DNA of 64,000 bases, from positions 372,001 through 436,000 of the forward strand of contig NZ_JHYF01000001.1 of NCBI RefSeq assembly GCF_000621485.1, written 5' to 3'. How positions within the stretch are numbered: the stretch's first letter is position 1; each line of letters starts with the position of its first letter. This DNA is from Alkaliphilus transvaalensis ATCC 700919 (GTDB lineage Bacteria; Bacillota; Clostridia; Peptostreptococcales; Natronincolaceae). This document shows, piece after piece, positions 9,552-18,242 of this stretch. A program made the position numbers and the translations under genes. The notes under the pieces were generated by a model. It was given only the letters and a program-made list of their open reading frames with translations, had not been told where the DNA came from and made no database searches.

Positions 9552-9995
9552 GTGGCTAGAAAATTTTCCTTTCGTTTTGAATCAATTCTCAATTTAAGAG
9601 AAAAAGAAGAAGAGAACAAAAAAGCAGACTTAGGAGTTGCCGCAAAAGCTTTAAGACAAGAGGAAGAGCATCTAACTCATTTGTTGCAACAAAAAATAAA
9701 AATTAATGAAGAAATTAAAAAAAGAAGTCAGAGTAAATTACAAATAAAAGATTTGCAACATTTTTCAAGTAAGATAGAGTTTATCGATGAATTAATTAAT
9801 AGACAGAAACAATCGGTAAACAAATGTCAAAATCAAGTTGATCATTGCAGAAGACAATTAGTAGAAGCTAAAAAGCAAGTTAAAGTTTTTGATCTTTTGA
9901 AAGAAAAAGATAAGGAAGAGTATAATTATTTGCAATTGAAGGATGAAGAAATGTTTATAGATCAACTGGTATCCTACAAAATTGCTAGCAAATAA
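9552..9995 (+). CDS. fliJ: flagellar export chaperone FliJ
   Basis: Small coiled-coil stalk protein that couples FliI to the export gate, like F1 gamma. The 147-aa product is almost wholly charged coiled coil, with the usual N-terminus FSFRFESILNLREKEEE. It uses a GTG start behind a strong aaggaggt site. Position directly after fliI supports the call. Confidence 0.94.
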   Translation: MARKFSFRFESILNLREKEEENKKADLGVAAKALRQEEEHLTHLLQQKIKINEEIKKRSQSKLQIKDLQHFSSKIEFIDELINRQKQSVNKCQNQVDHCRRQLVEAKKQVKVFDLLKEKDKEEYNYLQLKDEEMFIDQLVSYKIASK

Positions 9996-10005
9996 GGAGG
10001 ATAAA

Positions 10006-11244
10006 ATGGCCATTAGTGAAGATGCAAAAAAATCAGGAATCATAAAGCCAATTATAATTATTTTACTAGCTTTTTTAATGGTTCCTACCTTGACAGTAGC
10101 CATAGCATATTATGTAGATGAAGGTTTTAAATATAAAACCAATGAAGTCTTATCGGCCCATTTACCAGGTAGGTTAGGGACACAATTTGCTAAGCAACCA
10201 ACAAAAGAAGAACTACAACAGCTTAAATTACATATTGCTAAACAGTACATTAAATATGAGGATGATAGACTAGCCGATAAACTACAAATTATAAAGGCAG
10301 AAGATCAGCAGCTCTACAATGACTTAGTTATACTTTTAAGCAGAGAAAACTCTTCTAAGATGTCTAGGGTTAGGGAAATTATTAGAAATGCAGAACTAAA
10401 AAGTGATTTACTACAGCGAATTATAGCTGATCTTGATTTAGAACAAGAAACAGTTGCCGATGAACTAGTTTCCTATTATACATCACTACTGACAAGTGAC
10501 GCTGTAAATGAAATTGAGCGAAGCTTTGACTCAGGAGAACTTACATTAGAACTATTACCTTTAATTTTTAATAAATTGCCTGTAGATCAAAGTGCTCTAT
10601 ACTTACAATATATTAATGATGATTTACAGCAAAAAATTAAATTTAGACTAACGCCTTCAAAGCGGACAGAAATTGAAAAACGAATAGAAGGTAATAAGAT
10701 TAAAAATCAACAATTAGTTGAACTTGCAGAAGTTTATAAAGAGAGTCAGTTAGAAGAATTAGTTGAAGAATTAGGTTCTAATAATAAGTTTAATCATAGG
10801 GACTTAGCCAGAATTTATCAAAATTTACCAGTAACTAAAACGGGACAAGTACTGGCAAGGGTAGAAGACCAAGAGTTCATTCTAAGATTATATGAAGCAA
10901 TTAATGAGTTAGAAAAACTAAATGCTACAACAAGTGGTTTAACTAATAAACTTGCTGCGGCAGTTCAGATTTACCAAAGCTACGAAGAAAAATTAGAAGA
11001 GCTTGCCTTAGCCTATCAAAGAATGCCAATTTCAGAGTTAACGACGATCGTCAACCAGATGTTAAGTGGTAACCCTGTATATCAAAGGCATAATTTAGGA
11101 CAAGGGGTAGAGATTGTTTTTACGCAGGAACAATTAGTAGTTGATATTTTACGGAGATTTAGACCTAATCAGGTGGCTAATCTTCTAGAAAGCCTAGATA
11201 CTTCCAAAGCAGTAGATTTATCAAAAAAATTAGTAACCAATTAG
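10006..11244 (+). CDS. MotE/MgtE-N-like membrane protein (ylxF position)
   Basis: A 412-aa protein with one N-terminal transmembrane segment (about residues 12-33) followed by a long, mostly helical region. Repeated modules such as LAYQRMPISELTTIVNQM and DILRRFRPNQVANLLESL resemble the MgtE-N/FliG-middle-like helices of MotE proteins. In Bacillus the gene ylxF occupies the same slot between fliJ and fliK. The start is ATG 10006 behind aaggagg; an upstream in-frame TTG at 9982 lies inside fliJ. It is longer than typical MotE proteins (about 180-260 aa) because of an extended middle. A stator- or rod-associated role is inferred only. Confidence 0.72.
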   Translation: MAISEDAKKSGIIKPIIIILLAFLMVPTLTVAIAYYVDEGFKYKTNEVLSAHLPGRLGTQFAKQPTKEELQQLKLHIAKQYIKYEDDRLADKLQIIKAEDQQLYNDLVILLSRENSSKMSRVREIIRNAELKSDLLQRIIADLDLEQETVADELVSYYTSLLTSDAVNEIERSFDSGELTLELLPLIFNKLPVDQSALYLQYINDDLQQKIKFRLTPSKRTEIEKRIEGNKIKNQQLVELAEVYKESQLEELVEELGSNNKFNHRDLARIYQNLPVTKTGQVLARVEDQEFILRLYEAINELEKLNATTSGLTNKLAAAVQIYQSYEEKLEELALAYQRMPISELTTIVNQMLSGNPVYQRHNLGQGVEIVFTQEQLVVDILRRFRPNQVANLLESLDTSKAVDLSKKLVTN

Positions 11245-11314
11245 TTAAGTCTTAAAATAATTAAGTTAAAAAATAATTAAGCTTAAATAAAAATTATTGA
11301 AAGGAGGTGAAAAA

Positions 11315-12628
11315 ATGAAAATAGATATGCTATTATCTTCAATGTCAATGGGGAACCAACAATCCCTTAAAGGTGTCAAAGGGGCTGAATCAAATAAAAC
11401 CTTTGCTGACTTATTTACTCAAAAGTTAAGCGAGTCAAATCAAAGTCAGGAAGCAACAGCCACTACTTCCTCTTCCAACACTTCAGTTGAACAAAGGCAA
11501 CAAACCAATAAAGATTCAAAAGTTTCTAAAGAAATAGCTACAGTAGAAAAAGAAAATAGTCCTCTTAAGGATGAAGAAATCACTGAAGTAGAAGCTTTAA
11601 TTCAGCAGCTAAATTTAATTTTGATTCAGGTGCAGGAGGAAAATGTTTCATTAGAAGATGGATTAGAGGAAATTAATGAGATTTTAGCCACTGTTGATCT
11701 AAGTTTGATGGAGAATCAGTTAAAGGAAAGTAATGATGGACTTAAACAAATACTCCTAGAAATGGAATCTTTAGTTCAAGACCTAGATCTTGACTTAGAA
11801 ACCATTAAAGACATAGCTCCATTACTTGACAAATTCCTTTTACAAGATGAAGTGAAAGAAATCTTAACTACGCCGATTGTTAAAGAGAGTATAGATGAAA
11901 CGAAACTACTTCCACAGCAGGAAATACTCCCTCAAACTACTGGGTCCCTTCAGGGAGAAGGTCTACCAGAAGGGTTTATTGAAAGCTATGAAGGTATTAT
12001 TGAGACAGAAATTAATCTTCAGCAGAAGGAATCCATGAAGAATGAAAAAAACATCGATAATAATGACAACATCAGTATCGAAGAGGGCAGTGAACCATCT
12101 CCTTTAACTGGAGAAATACCTGTAGATGGTAGTAAACAATTTCAACAGGTCATTCAACAACTAGTAGATGATGAAAGTATCAATGTCGATCCAAAAGTAC
12201 TAATAGAAGAAGTGGCAAATAAGGCAAAGATTCTAACACAGAATGGTAAAAGTGAAATGAAGATTCAACTTATGCCAGAAAATCTTGGTAGCCTACACAT
12301 TAACATTACAGTTGAGAAGGGAAATGTAACTGCTAAAATGTATGCTGAAAACCAACAGATTAAAGAATTGATTGATGCTAATCTTGATCAACTACGGATT
12401 GCCCTAGGGGATAAAGGAATCAGTATTACTAAATTAGAAGTTGCAGTTGGCCATAATCAGCAGGATTTTAGTGGTGCTAAATCTTTTCATCAACAAAAAG
12501 GTAAGATGAAGCTTAAAAGAGTGAATAAAGCAGAGATCAACAACGGATTACATAGTATGGAGTACCTTCAAGAGGCCAGTACAACTAATCCATACTTAGT
12601 AACATCGAAAATTAATGGACTAGCATAA
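11315..12628 (+). CDS. fliK: flagellar hook-length control protein FliK
   Basis: Molecular ruler that terminates hook growth and switches export specificity through FlhB. The 437-aa protein has a low-complexity Ser/Thr/Glu/Gln-rich N-terminal two thirds. The conserved C-terminal hook domain lies at about residues 312-390 (MKIQLMPENLGSLHINITV). The ATG at 11315 follows aaggaggtga perfectly; an in-frame TTG at 11297 lies upstream of that ribosome binding site. It lies between the MotE-like gene and flgD, as expected. Confidence 0.94.
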   Translation: MKIDMLLSSMSMGNQQSLKGVKGAESNKTFADLFTQKLSESNQSQEATATTSSSNTSVEQRQQTNKDSKVSKEIATVEKENSPLKDEEITEVEALIQQLNLILIQVQEENVSLEDGLEEINEILATVDLSLMENQLKESNDGLKQILLEMESLVQDLDLDLETIKDIAPLLDKFLLQDEVKEILTTPIVKESIDETKLLPQQEILPQTTGSLQGEGLPEGFIESYEGIIETEINLQQKESMKNEKNIDNNDNISIEEGSEPSPLTGEIPVDGSKQFQQVIQQLVDDESINVDPKVLIEEVANKAKILTQNGKSEMKIQLMPENLGSLHINITVEKGNVTAKMYAENQQIKELIDANLDQLRIALGDKGISITKLEVAVGHNQQDFSGAKSFHQQKGKMKLKRVNKAEINNGLHSMEYLQEASTTNPYLVTSKINGLA

Positions 12629-12643
12629 AGGAGGGAAACGTAA

Positions 12644-13087
12644 ATGCCAACTAATGTAACCAATGAAACTAAGGACTTGTATTACAAAGACTTATATGAT
12701 GGTACCAAAAACAGTAGTAACAAGAATAATGATATCGGTAAAGATGCTTTTTTAAAGTTACTAATTACTCAGATGCAAAACCAAGATCCATTAAATCCAA
12801 TGGAAGATAGAGATTTTATTGCCCAAATGGCTCAATTCTCTGCTTTAGAACAAATGCAAAATTTAAATGATACCTTATCCAGCACACAGTTAACAGTGAT
12901 AGATCATATTACCCAAATGAACAATAACATGGTTAAGAGTCAAACAACGATAGCAAGCACCTTAGATGCGATTAATGCAAATATGAAGGCAATTGCTGAT
13001 AAGCTGAATATCGACCATGTTGAGGTTGAGGTACCAGACGAATCCGATGGGTCAAATGGAGAAGTGGAAGAAGGACAGGGGGAATAG
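12644..13087 (+). CDS. flgD: flagellar hook assembly scaffold FlgD
   Basis: Hook-cap scaffold needed to polymerise FlgE. The 147-aa protein contains the family hallmark [17 protein letters not shown] followed by [17 protein letters not shown]. It is a short FlgD, ending in an acidic tail without the C-terminal Ig/tudor-like domains of proteobacterial FlgD, which is common in Firmicutes. The ribosome binding site is aaggaggg. Confidence 0.95.
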   Translation: MPTNVTNETKDLYYKDLYDGTKNSSNKNNDIGKDAFLKLLITQMQNQDPLNPMEDRDFIAQMAQFSALEQMQNLNDTLSSTQLTVIDHITQMNNNMVKSQTTIASTLDAINANMKAIADKLNIDHVEVEVPDESDGSNGEVEEGQGE

Positions 13088-13116
13088 GTACAAAGGAAGT
13101 GTTAGGAGGGATACCC

Positions 13117-13494
13117 TTGTACAATGATATTAAAATCAAAGCTAACTCCTTACAACAATCTAAGATTAATCAAGCTAAACATAGTTATAAGGATCATTCA
13201 AATTTTGATAAGATACTTCAACAGAAGGTTAATCAAAATAAAGATTTGAAATTCTCGAAGCATGCGATGGAAAGACTTGAGAAAAGAAATATTCAACTAA
13301 CACCTCAAGATCTTGGAAGGCTAGATCAAGCTTTAAATATTGCATCGCAAAAAGGAATTAAAGAGACTTTAATTATGATGGATAATCGGGTGTTTGTTGC
13401 GAGTGTCTCAAACAAAACAGTAATAACTGCAGCTGTAGAAGAACAGTTAAAGGATAATGTTTTTACAAATATAGACGGTGCTGTAATTGTCTAA
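13117..13494 (+). CDS. small flagellar operon protein (TIGR02530 type)
   Basis: A 125-aa basic protein with the motif FSKHAMERLEKRNIQL and a C-terminal stretch ending VITAAV. Both are characteristic of the Firmicute flagellar operon protein found between flgD and flgE. Its function is not established. I choose TTG 13117 because gttaggaggg lies 7 nt upstream; an in-frame GTG at 13099 lies before that site and lacks one of its own. Confidence 0.85.
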   Translation: MYNDIKIKANSLQQSKINQAKHSYKDHSNFDKILQQKVNQNKDLKFSKHAMERLEKRNIQLTPQDLGRLDQALNIASQKGIKETLIMMDNRVFVASVSNKTVITAAVEEQLKDNVFTNIDGAVIV

Positions 13495-13574
13495 GCCGGA
13501 CCTACTAGGAGGCTTACCATTTCTGAATGAAGGAGGGAATGGAGCACCAATTAAATGATTGGAGGTCGTTAATT

Positions 13575-14963
13575 ATGATGAGATCAATGTTTTCTGCTGT
13601 ATCGGGATTAAGAGCCCACCAAACTAGAATGGATGTTATCGGTAATAATATTGCCAATGTAAATACTGTAGGTTTCAAGGGTTCGAGAGTTACTTTCCAA
13701 GAAGTATTTAGTCAAACCCTTCGTGGAGCAGGTTCTCCTCAAGATGGACGTGGTGGGACTAACCCACAACAAGTTGGTTTAGGAATCAATGTAGCTTCTA
13801 TGGATACTTTTCATATTAGAGGGGCAGTTGAAAGAACCGACTACAATACCGATTTAATGGTAAATGGAGATGGTTTCTTCATTGTTTCAGATGACGCTAA
13901 TTTCTTAAATAGAAGCTATACAAGAGCAGGTAACTTTGCTTTAGATCAAGCAGGAAACTTAGTAACTGCTGATGGTTATAGAATTTTAGGTTATATGGCT
14001 GATGAAAATGGTATGCTGAAGTCTAATATTGAGGGCTTACAAATTTCGAAGGCTACTACCTTTGATGCTAAAATTACTGAAAAAGTAGGTTTCGAGGGGA
14101 ATTTAAATAGTGAAACGAAAGTAAGTACTGCAGGCAATACAGTTTCTGGTGATGTAGCCGATACAGATGCTGTATACATAGTGAAGGCCCATCCTGGACA
14201 AAGTGGGTTTATTTACGAAATCAATCCAGAATTTGAGAATACTGTAGCAAGGGAGACCACTTTTGAAGTTTACGACAACCTTGGGGGAATCCATAGAATT
14301 AAGCAAGTCTTTATCAAAACTGGTAATGATCCAAGTGAATTCGCAGTTGAATCCTTCTATATTCATCCAGACGGAAGTATGTATCACGCAGAAGGAGCAG
14401 ATCCATTTACAGGGGTTAATCCTTCAATAGGATTTGGTACAAACGGTAGAATTGATACTGGTGGTACAACAACATTGACTTTAGAAATTGGAGAAACTTT
14501 GACCAATGGCGCCGGTCCAGTTAATTTTGAAATAGATTTTTCAAAGTTAACGATGTTTGCCAATACTTCTACAGCATCTGCTACCGATATCGATGGTTAT
14601 AAACAAGGAACATTAGATGATTTTACAATAGCTTCTACAGGTGAAATTATTGGAGTCTTCGATAATGGACAAAGAAGATTATTAGGTCAAATTGCATTAG
14701 CTAACTTTAAAAACCCAGCAGGACTTGAGAAAACAGCTTCAAACCTTTATAGAACAACTGCTAACTCTGGTCAAGCAATGGTAGGTGTTCCAGGGGCTGG
14801 CGGTTTCGGTAACTTGGTTCCAGGGGCTTTAGAAATGTCTAACGTAGACCTGTCTAGAGAATTTACAAACATGATTACCACCCAAAGAGGTTTCCAAGCT
14901 AACTCAAGAATCATCAGTACTAGCGATGAAATGTTACAAGAAGTTGTAAACATGAAACGATAA
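13575..14963 (+). CDS. flgE: flagellar hook protein FlgE
   Basis: Main hook subunit linking rod and filament. The 462-aa protein starts MMRSMFSAVSGLRAHQ behind ttggaggt, has the N-terminal motif NNIANVNTVGFKGSR and ends with the conserved FlgE/F/G helix (DLSREFTNMITTQRGFQANSR). The variable middle forms the hook outer domains. An in-frame upstream ATG exists but lacks homology. Bacillus literature has sometimes called the gene at this position flgG. Confidence 0.95.
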   Translation: MMRSMFSAVSGLRAHQTRMDVIGNNIANVNTVGFKGSRVTFQEVFSQTLRGAGSPQDGRGGTNPQQVGLGINVASMDTFHIRGAVERTDYNTDLMVNGDGFFIVSDDANFLNRSYTRAGNFALDQAGNLVTADGYRILGYMADENGMLKSNIEGLQISKATTFDAKITEKVGFEGNLNSETKVSTAGNTVSGDVADTDAVYIVKAHPGQSGFIYEINPEFENTVARETTFEVYDNLGGIHRIKQVFIKTGNDPSEFAVESFYIHPDGSMYHAEGADPFTGVNPSIGFGTNGRIDTGGTTTLTLEIGETLTNGAGPVNFEIDFSKLTMFANTSTASATDIDGYKQGTLDDFTIASTGEIIGVFDNGQRRLLGQIALANFKNPAGLEKTASNLYRTTANSGQAMVGVPGAGGFGNLVPGALEMSNVDLSREFTNMITTQRGFQANSRIISTSDEMLQEVVNMKR

Positions 14964-14998
14964 GCCAATTTAATGGTTTAGCTTTTGATTATAGTTAA

Positions 14999-15025
14999 TT
15001 CCCTGGGTGCTAGTCACCCAGGGAA
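14999..15025 (+). other. perfect 11-bp hairpin between flgE and flbD
   Basis: ttccctgggtg and cacccagggaa form a perfect, GC-rich stem with a 5-nt loop (ctagt). It is followed by taaaaaa rather than a T-tract, so it is not a standard terminator on either strand. It lies 36 nt after flgE and 18 nt before the flbD start, so it could be a processing or stability element between the hook and stator parts of the transcript. Confidence 0.7.
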
Positions 15026-15043
15026 TAAAAAAGGAAGATGTTC

Positions 15044-15253
15044 ATGATTAAAGTAAAAAGGCTTAATAGAACCGATGTTATTATTAATGCAGAACTAATT
15101 GAGCTAGTGGAGGAAACACCAGATACGATAATCACCCTAACAAATGGACATAAATTTTTAGTTTTGGACTCAAGCACTGATATTATAAACAAAGTAATAG
15201 CTTACAAACAAAAAATTTATGCCGGACATTCATTAAAAAATATTGAACCATAG
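15044..15253 (+). CDS. swrD: FlbD/SwrD family flagellar protein
   Basis: A 69-aa protein with the FlbD pattern (MIKVKRLNRTD...INAELIELVEETPDTIITLTNG...). In Bacillus subtilis the homologue SwrD (YlzI) raises flagellar motor power through the stators. Here it lies directly before motA-motB, fitting that role. I favour ATG 15044 over ATG 15038 because aaggaag (15031-15037) is too close to the latter. Confidence 0.88.
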   Translation: MIKVKRLNRTDVIINAELIELVEETPDTIITLTNGHKFLVLDSSTDIINKVIAYKQKIYAGHSLKNIEP

Positions 15254-15268
15254 AAATGAGGTGTAGTT

Positions 15269-16060
15269 TTGGATTTAGCAACGATAATTGGGATTTTAGT
15301 AGGATTAGCGTTTGTAGTAATGGGGATTGTAACAGATGGAGATATTTCAATGTACTTTAACCTATCTTCTATCTTGATTGTATTAGGGGGAACAGTTGCA
15401 GCTACATTCGTAGCCTATCCAATGCAAAAAGTTTTAGAGGCCATGAAGGTTGTCTCTAAAGCATTTACCCATAAACAAGAGGACCCAAGTAATATTATTC
15501 AAAAGATCATTAACTTGGCTAATATTGCCCGTAAAGAAGGCTTATTAGCATTAGAAGAAGCTTCAGAAAATGTTGACGATTCTTTTCTTAAAAAGGGAGT
15601 TATGTTAATCGTCGATGGTACTGACCCCGAGTTGGTTAGAAATCTTTTGGAAACAGAGCTTGCCTTCGCAGAAGAACGTCATAAAAATGGACAGGGAATT
15701 TTTGAAGCCATGGGGGCTTATGCACCAGCTTTTGGTATGATAGGTACCCTTATCGGACTAATAAATATGTTAAGGGCATTAGACGATCCTTCAACCATAG
15801 GTCCGTCTATGGCAGTTGCATTAATTACAACCTTTTATGGTTCTTTGCTAGCGAACCTACTATTTCTTCCGATTGCCAACAAGCTTAAATTAAGAAGTCG
15901 AGAAGAAATTTTAAGAAAAGAGATTATGGTGGAGGGGTTACTCTCAATACAGGCTGGGGAGAATCCTAGAATTATAGAAGAAAAGCTTAAAGCATTCCTA
16001 CCACCAAAGTTAAGGGAAGGTTTAGCTGCTAAACAGGAAGGCGTTGGTGAAAATGGCTAG
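15269..16060 (+). CDS. motA: flagellar motor stator protein MotA
   Basis: Proton or sodium channel subunit of the stator. The 263-aa protein has four predicted membrane segments (about residues 4-20, 28-48, 150-170 and 180-200), a large cytoplasmic loop for FliG contact and the conserved APAFGMIGTLIGLINML stretch. It begins with TTG 15269 behind atgaggtg. Its last 8 nt overlap motB. I cannot tell the coupling ion from this sequence. Confidence 0.94.
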   Translation: MDLATIIGILVGLAFVVMGIVTDGDISMYFNLSSILIVLGGTVAATFVAYPMQKVLEAMKVVSKAFTHKQEDPSNIIQKIINLANIARKEGLLALEEASENVDDSFLKKGVMLIVDGTDPELVRNLLETELAFAEERHKNGQGIFEAMGAYAPAFGMIGTLIGLINMLRALDDPSTIGPSMAVALITTFYGSLLANLLFLPIANKLKLRSREEILRKEIMVEGLLSIQAGENPRIIEEKLKAFLPPKLREGLAAKQEGVGENG

Positions 16061-16799
16061 AAGAAGAGGTGGAGAAGAAGAAGCACCAAAAGGTGCACCA
16101 TTATGGATGACTACCTATGGTGATATGGTAACACTACTTCTATGTTTCTTTGTACTACTGTTTTCTTTCTCAGAAATAGATGTTCAAAAGTTTCAGGCCA
16201 TAATACAATCCTTTCAAGGTTCGTTAGGCATTTTAGACTCAGGAAGATCAGTTAATCCAGATACATTGGCTGGTGAACTTCCAACAGATGAAAGAAGTCA
16301 AGAACAGCAAGAAGAGGATTTGTTAAAACTGAAGGACCTATTAGAGGAATTCTTAATTGAAAGAGGCTTAGATACGGATATCTTAGTTACTCTTGAAATG
16401 AGAGGCTTAGTCCTTAGGTTTCAAGATAATGTTCTCTTCGATTCAGGGAGTGCCATTATTAAGGAACCATCGAAAGAAGTTTTAATTTACTTATCAGAAT
16501 TTCTAGAGGATGAAGAATTTGAATCGAAGTTTGTTAGAATCGAGGGCCATACTGATACAGATCCTTTGCGGCGTAATTCTAGGTTTGAAACCAATTGGGA
16601 ATTATCCGTTGCTAGAGCTGCCAATGTCGTACGTTTCCTTGTAGAGGAGATGGAACTAGAGCCCCGTCGTTTCTCAGCTTCTGGATACGGAGAATATCAT
16701 CCAGTAACCAGTAATGAAACTGAGACAGGAAAAGCTAAAAATAGACGGGTTGACATTGTTATTTTAAGGTCAGAAGATTCAATTTCTAACCCTAGATAA
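16053..16799 (+). CDS. motB: flagellar motor stator protein MotB
   Basis: Peptidoglycan-anchoring stator subunit. The 248-aa protein has a short basic N-terminus, one transmembrane helix starting at TTYGDMVTLLLCFFVLLF (the Asp is the expected ion-binding residue) and a C-terminal OmpA domain with IEGHTDTDP and NRRVDIVI. The start ATG 16053 lies within the motA end, indicating coupling. An in-frame TTG at 16044 would give an unusual extension. Confidence 0.94.
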   Translation: MARRRGGEEEAPKGAPLWMTTYGDMVTLLLCFFVLLFSFSEIDVQKFQAIIQSFQGSLGILDSGRSVNPDTLAGELPTDERSQEQQEEDLLKLKDLLEEFLIERGLDTDILVTLEMRGLVLRFQDNVLFDSGSAIIKEPSKEVLIYLSEFLEDEEFESKFVRIEGHTDTDPLRRNSRFETNWELSVARAANVVRFLVEEMELEPRRFSASGYGEYHPVTSNETETGKAKNRRVDIVILRSEDSISNPR

Positions 16800-16814
16800 A
16801 TTGGAGGATGATTT

Positions 16815-17231
16815 ATGGATACTAAAAAATTAATTACTTATGCTCTAATAGGATTTGTGTTTTCTGGTATATTTTTCGGAACAATAGCTTACTTTGCATT
16901 TTTTAGGAATACAGAAAGTGTTAATCGGGTTGTAAAAACCTATGAATATGCTTTAGAAGATTTTACAACAAATTTAAGTAGTACTCGGTCTCATTTTAGA
17001 GGATCTATTATAATAGAGACCACCAATAAAAGGTTAGTAAGCAAGTTTGAAGAGAAGAATACAGAGTTAAGAGATGGCGTTATACAAACGTTAATAGCAA
17101 AAAAACCTGAGGATCTTTTAGACCAAAAAGGACTAGATGATTTAAGGGATGAAATTAAAGAGCTAGTTATTAGGGTAGTGAATTCAGATGAAATTACGAA
17201 TATTTATTTTATCGACTACATTATCCAGTAG
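16815..17231 (+). CDS. fliL: flagellar basal body-associated protein FliL
   Basis: Single-pass membrane protein that surrounds and supports the stator. The 138-aa product has an N-terminal transmembrane helix (about residues 7-30) and a C-terminal FliL domain ending in IYFIDYIIQ, like the FTDFIIQ ending of other FliLs. The ribosome binding site ttggagga precedes the ATG. It lies between motB and fliM, its usual neighbourhood. Confidence 0.92.
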   Translation: MDTKKLITYALIGFVFSGIFFGTIAYFAFFRNTESVNRVVKTYEYALEDFTTNLSSTRSHFRGSIIIETTNKRLVSKFEEKNTELRDGVIQTLIAKKPEDLLDQKGLDDLRDEIKELVIRVVNSDEITNIYFIDYIIQ

Positions 17232-17243
17232 GAGGTGAAGTAG

Positions 17244-18242
17244 TTGTCGGACATATTATCACAAAATGAAATCGACGCCTTGCTTAAAGCTATAGGCACT
17301 GGAGAGGTTGACGTAGAAGAAATCAAAGAAGATAAGCAAGAAAAAAAGGTAAGGTCCTATGATTTTAAGAGTCCAAAAAAATTGGCTAAAGATCAACTTA
17401 GAACCCTTCAAATTATCCATGAGAATTTTTCAAGGGTTTTAAACACCTTCCTGTCAGGATACCTAAGAAGCTATATTCACACAGAGGTATTAAATGTTGA
17501 GGAATTATCTTATTATGAATATAGTAACTCAATTGTTAATCCTGCGGTTCTTGGGGTTGTAAATCCTTATCCATTGTCAGGTCAAATTGTACTAGAGATA
17601 TCGCCATCAATTGCTTTTACTTTCATAGATCGTATATTGGGGGGACTTGGAAAAAACTTTGATGAAAAGCGTTCCTTTACAGAAATAGAAGCAACATTAA
17701 TCAAGAAATTAATGAAGCAAATATTAGATTTGATGATTGATCCTTGGGAGAATGTAATTGAACTTCAACCAAAACTGGATAAAATTGAAACCAATTCCCA
17801 GTTTATACAAATTGTCTCACCCAACGAAACTGTAGCCTTAATTACCCTTAGTTTAAAAATAGGTGAAGTTGAAGGGATGATGAATGTTTGTATTCCCCAT
17901 ATAGTAATAGAACCAATACTAGAAAAATTAAGTACTAAGTTTTGGTTTTCTAGTATCAGCAAATCTGTTACAGAAACAGATAAACTTACCCTAAAAAAAC
18001 GGGTTGAGAAAAGTAATATTAACATTTCTGCTGTGCTTGGTAGTACCCGTATTACTGTAAAAGACTTTCTGGAGCTACAAAAAGGCGATGTCATTATGTT
18101 AGATAATCTAGTTAATAGAGAAATCGAACTTTTAGTAGGAAATAAACAGAAATATTATGGTGTGCCTGGAACTGCTAAAAACAGATTAGCTGTTAGGATT
18201 ACAAGGATTGACAAGAAAGGAGATGAACTAGATGATGAGTGA
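17244..18242 (+). CDS. fliM: flagellar motor switch protein FliM
   Basis: C-ring switch component that binds CheY-P. The 332-aa protein starts from TTG 17244 (ggaggtga site) with the CheY-P binding peptide DILSQNEIDALL. A CheC-like middle domain follows and a SpoA/FliN-like C-terminal domain ends it (LVNREIELLVGNKQKYYG). It overlaps fliY by 11 nt. Confidence 0.96.
   Translation: MSDILSQNEIDALLKAIGTGEVDVEEIKEDKQEKKVRSYDFKSPKKLAKDQLRTLQIIHENFSRVLNTFLSGYLRSYIHTEVLNVEELSYYEYSNSIVNPAVLGVVNPYPLSGQIVLEISPSIAFTFIDRILGGLGKNFDEKRSFTEIEATLIKKLMKQILDLMIDPWENVIELQPKLDKIETNSQFIQIVSPNETVALITLSLKIGEVEGMMNVCIPHIVIEPILEKLSTKFWFSSISKSVTETDKLTLKKRVEKSNINISAVLGSTRITVKDFLELQKGDVIMLDNLVNREIELLVGNKQKYYGVPGTAKNRLAVRITRIDKKGDELDDE

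Noticed and set aside
14999-15025. flgE-flbD hairpin as a rho-independent terminator
   Set aside because: No T-tract follows on either strand and the downstream genes are in the same operon order.
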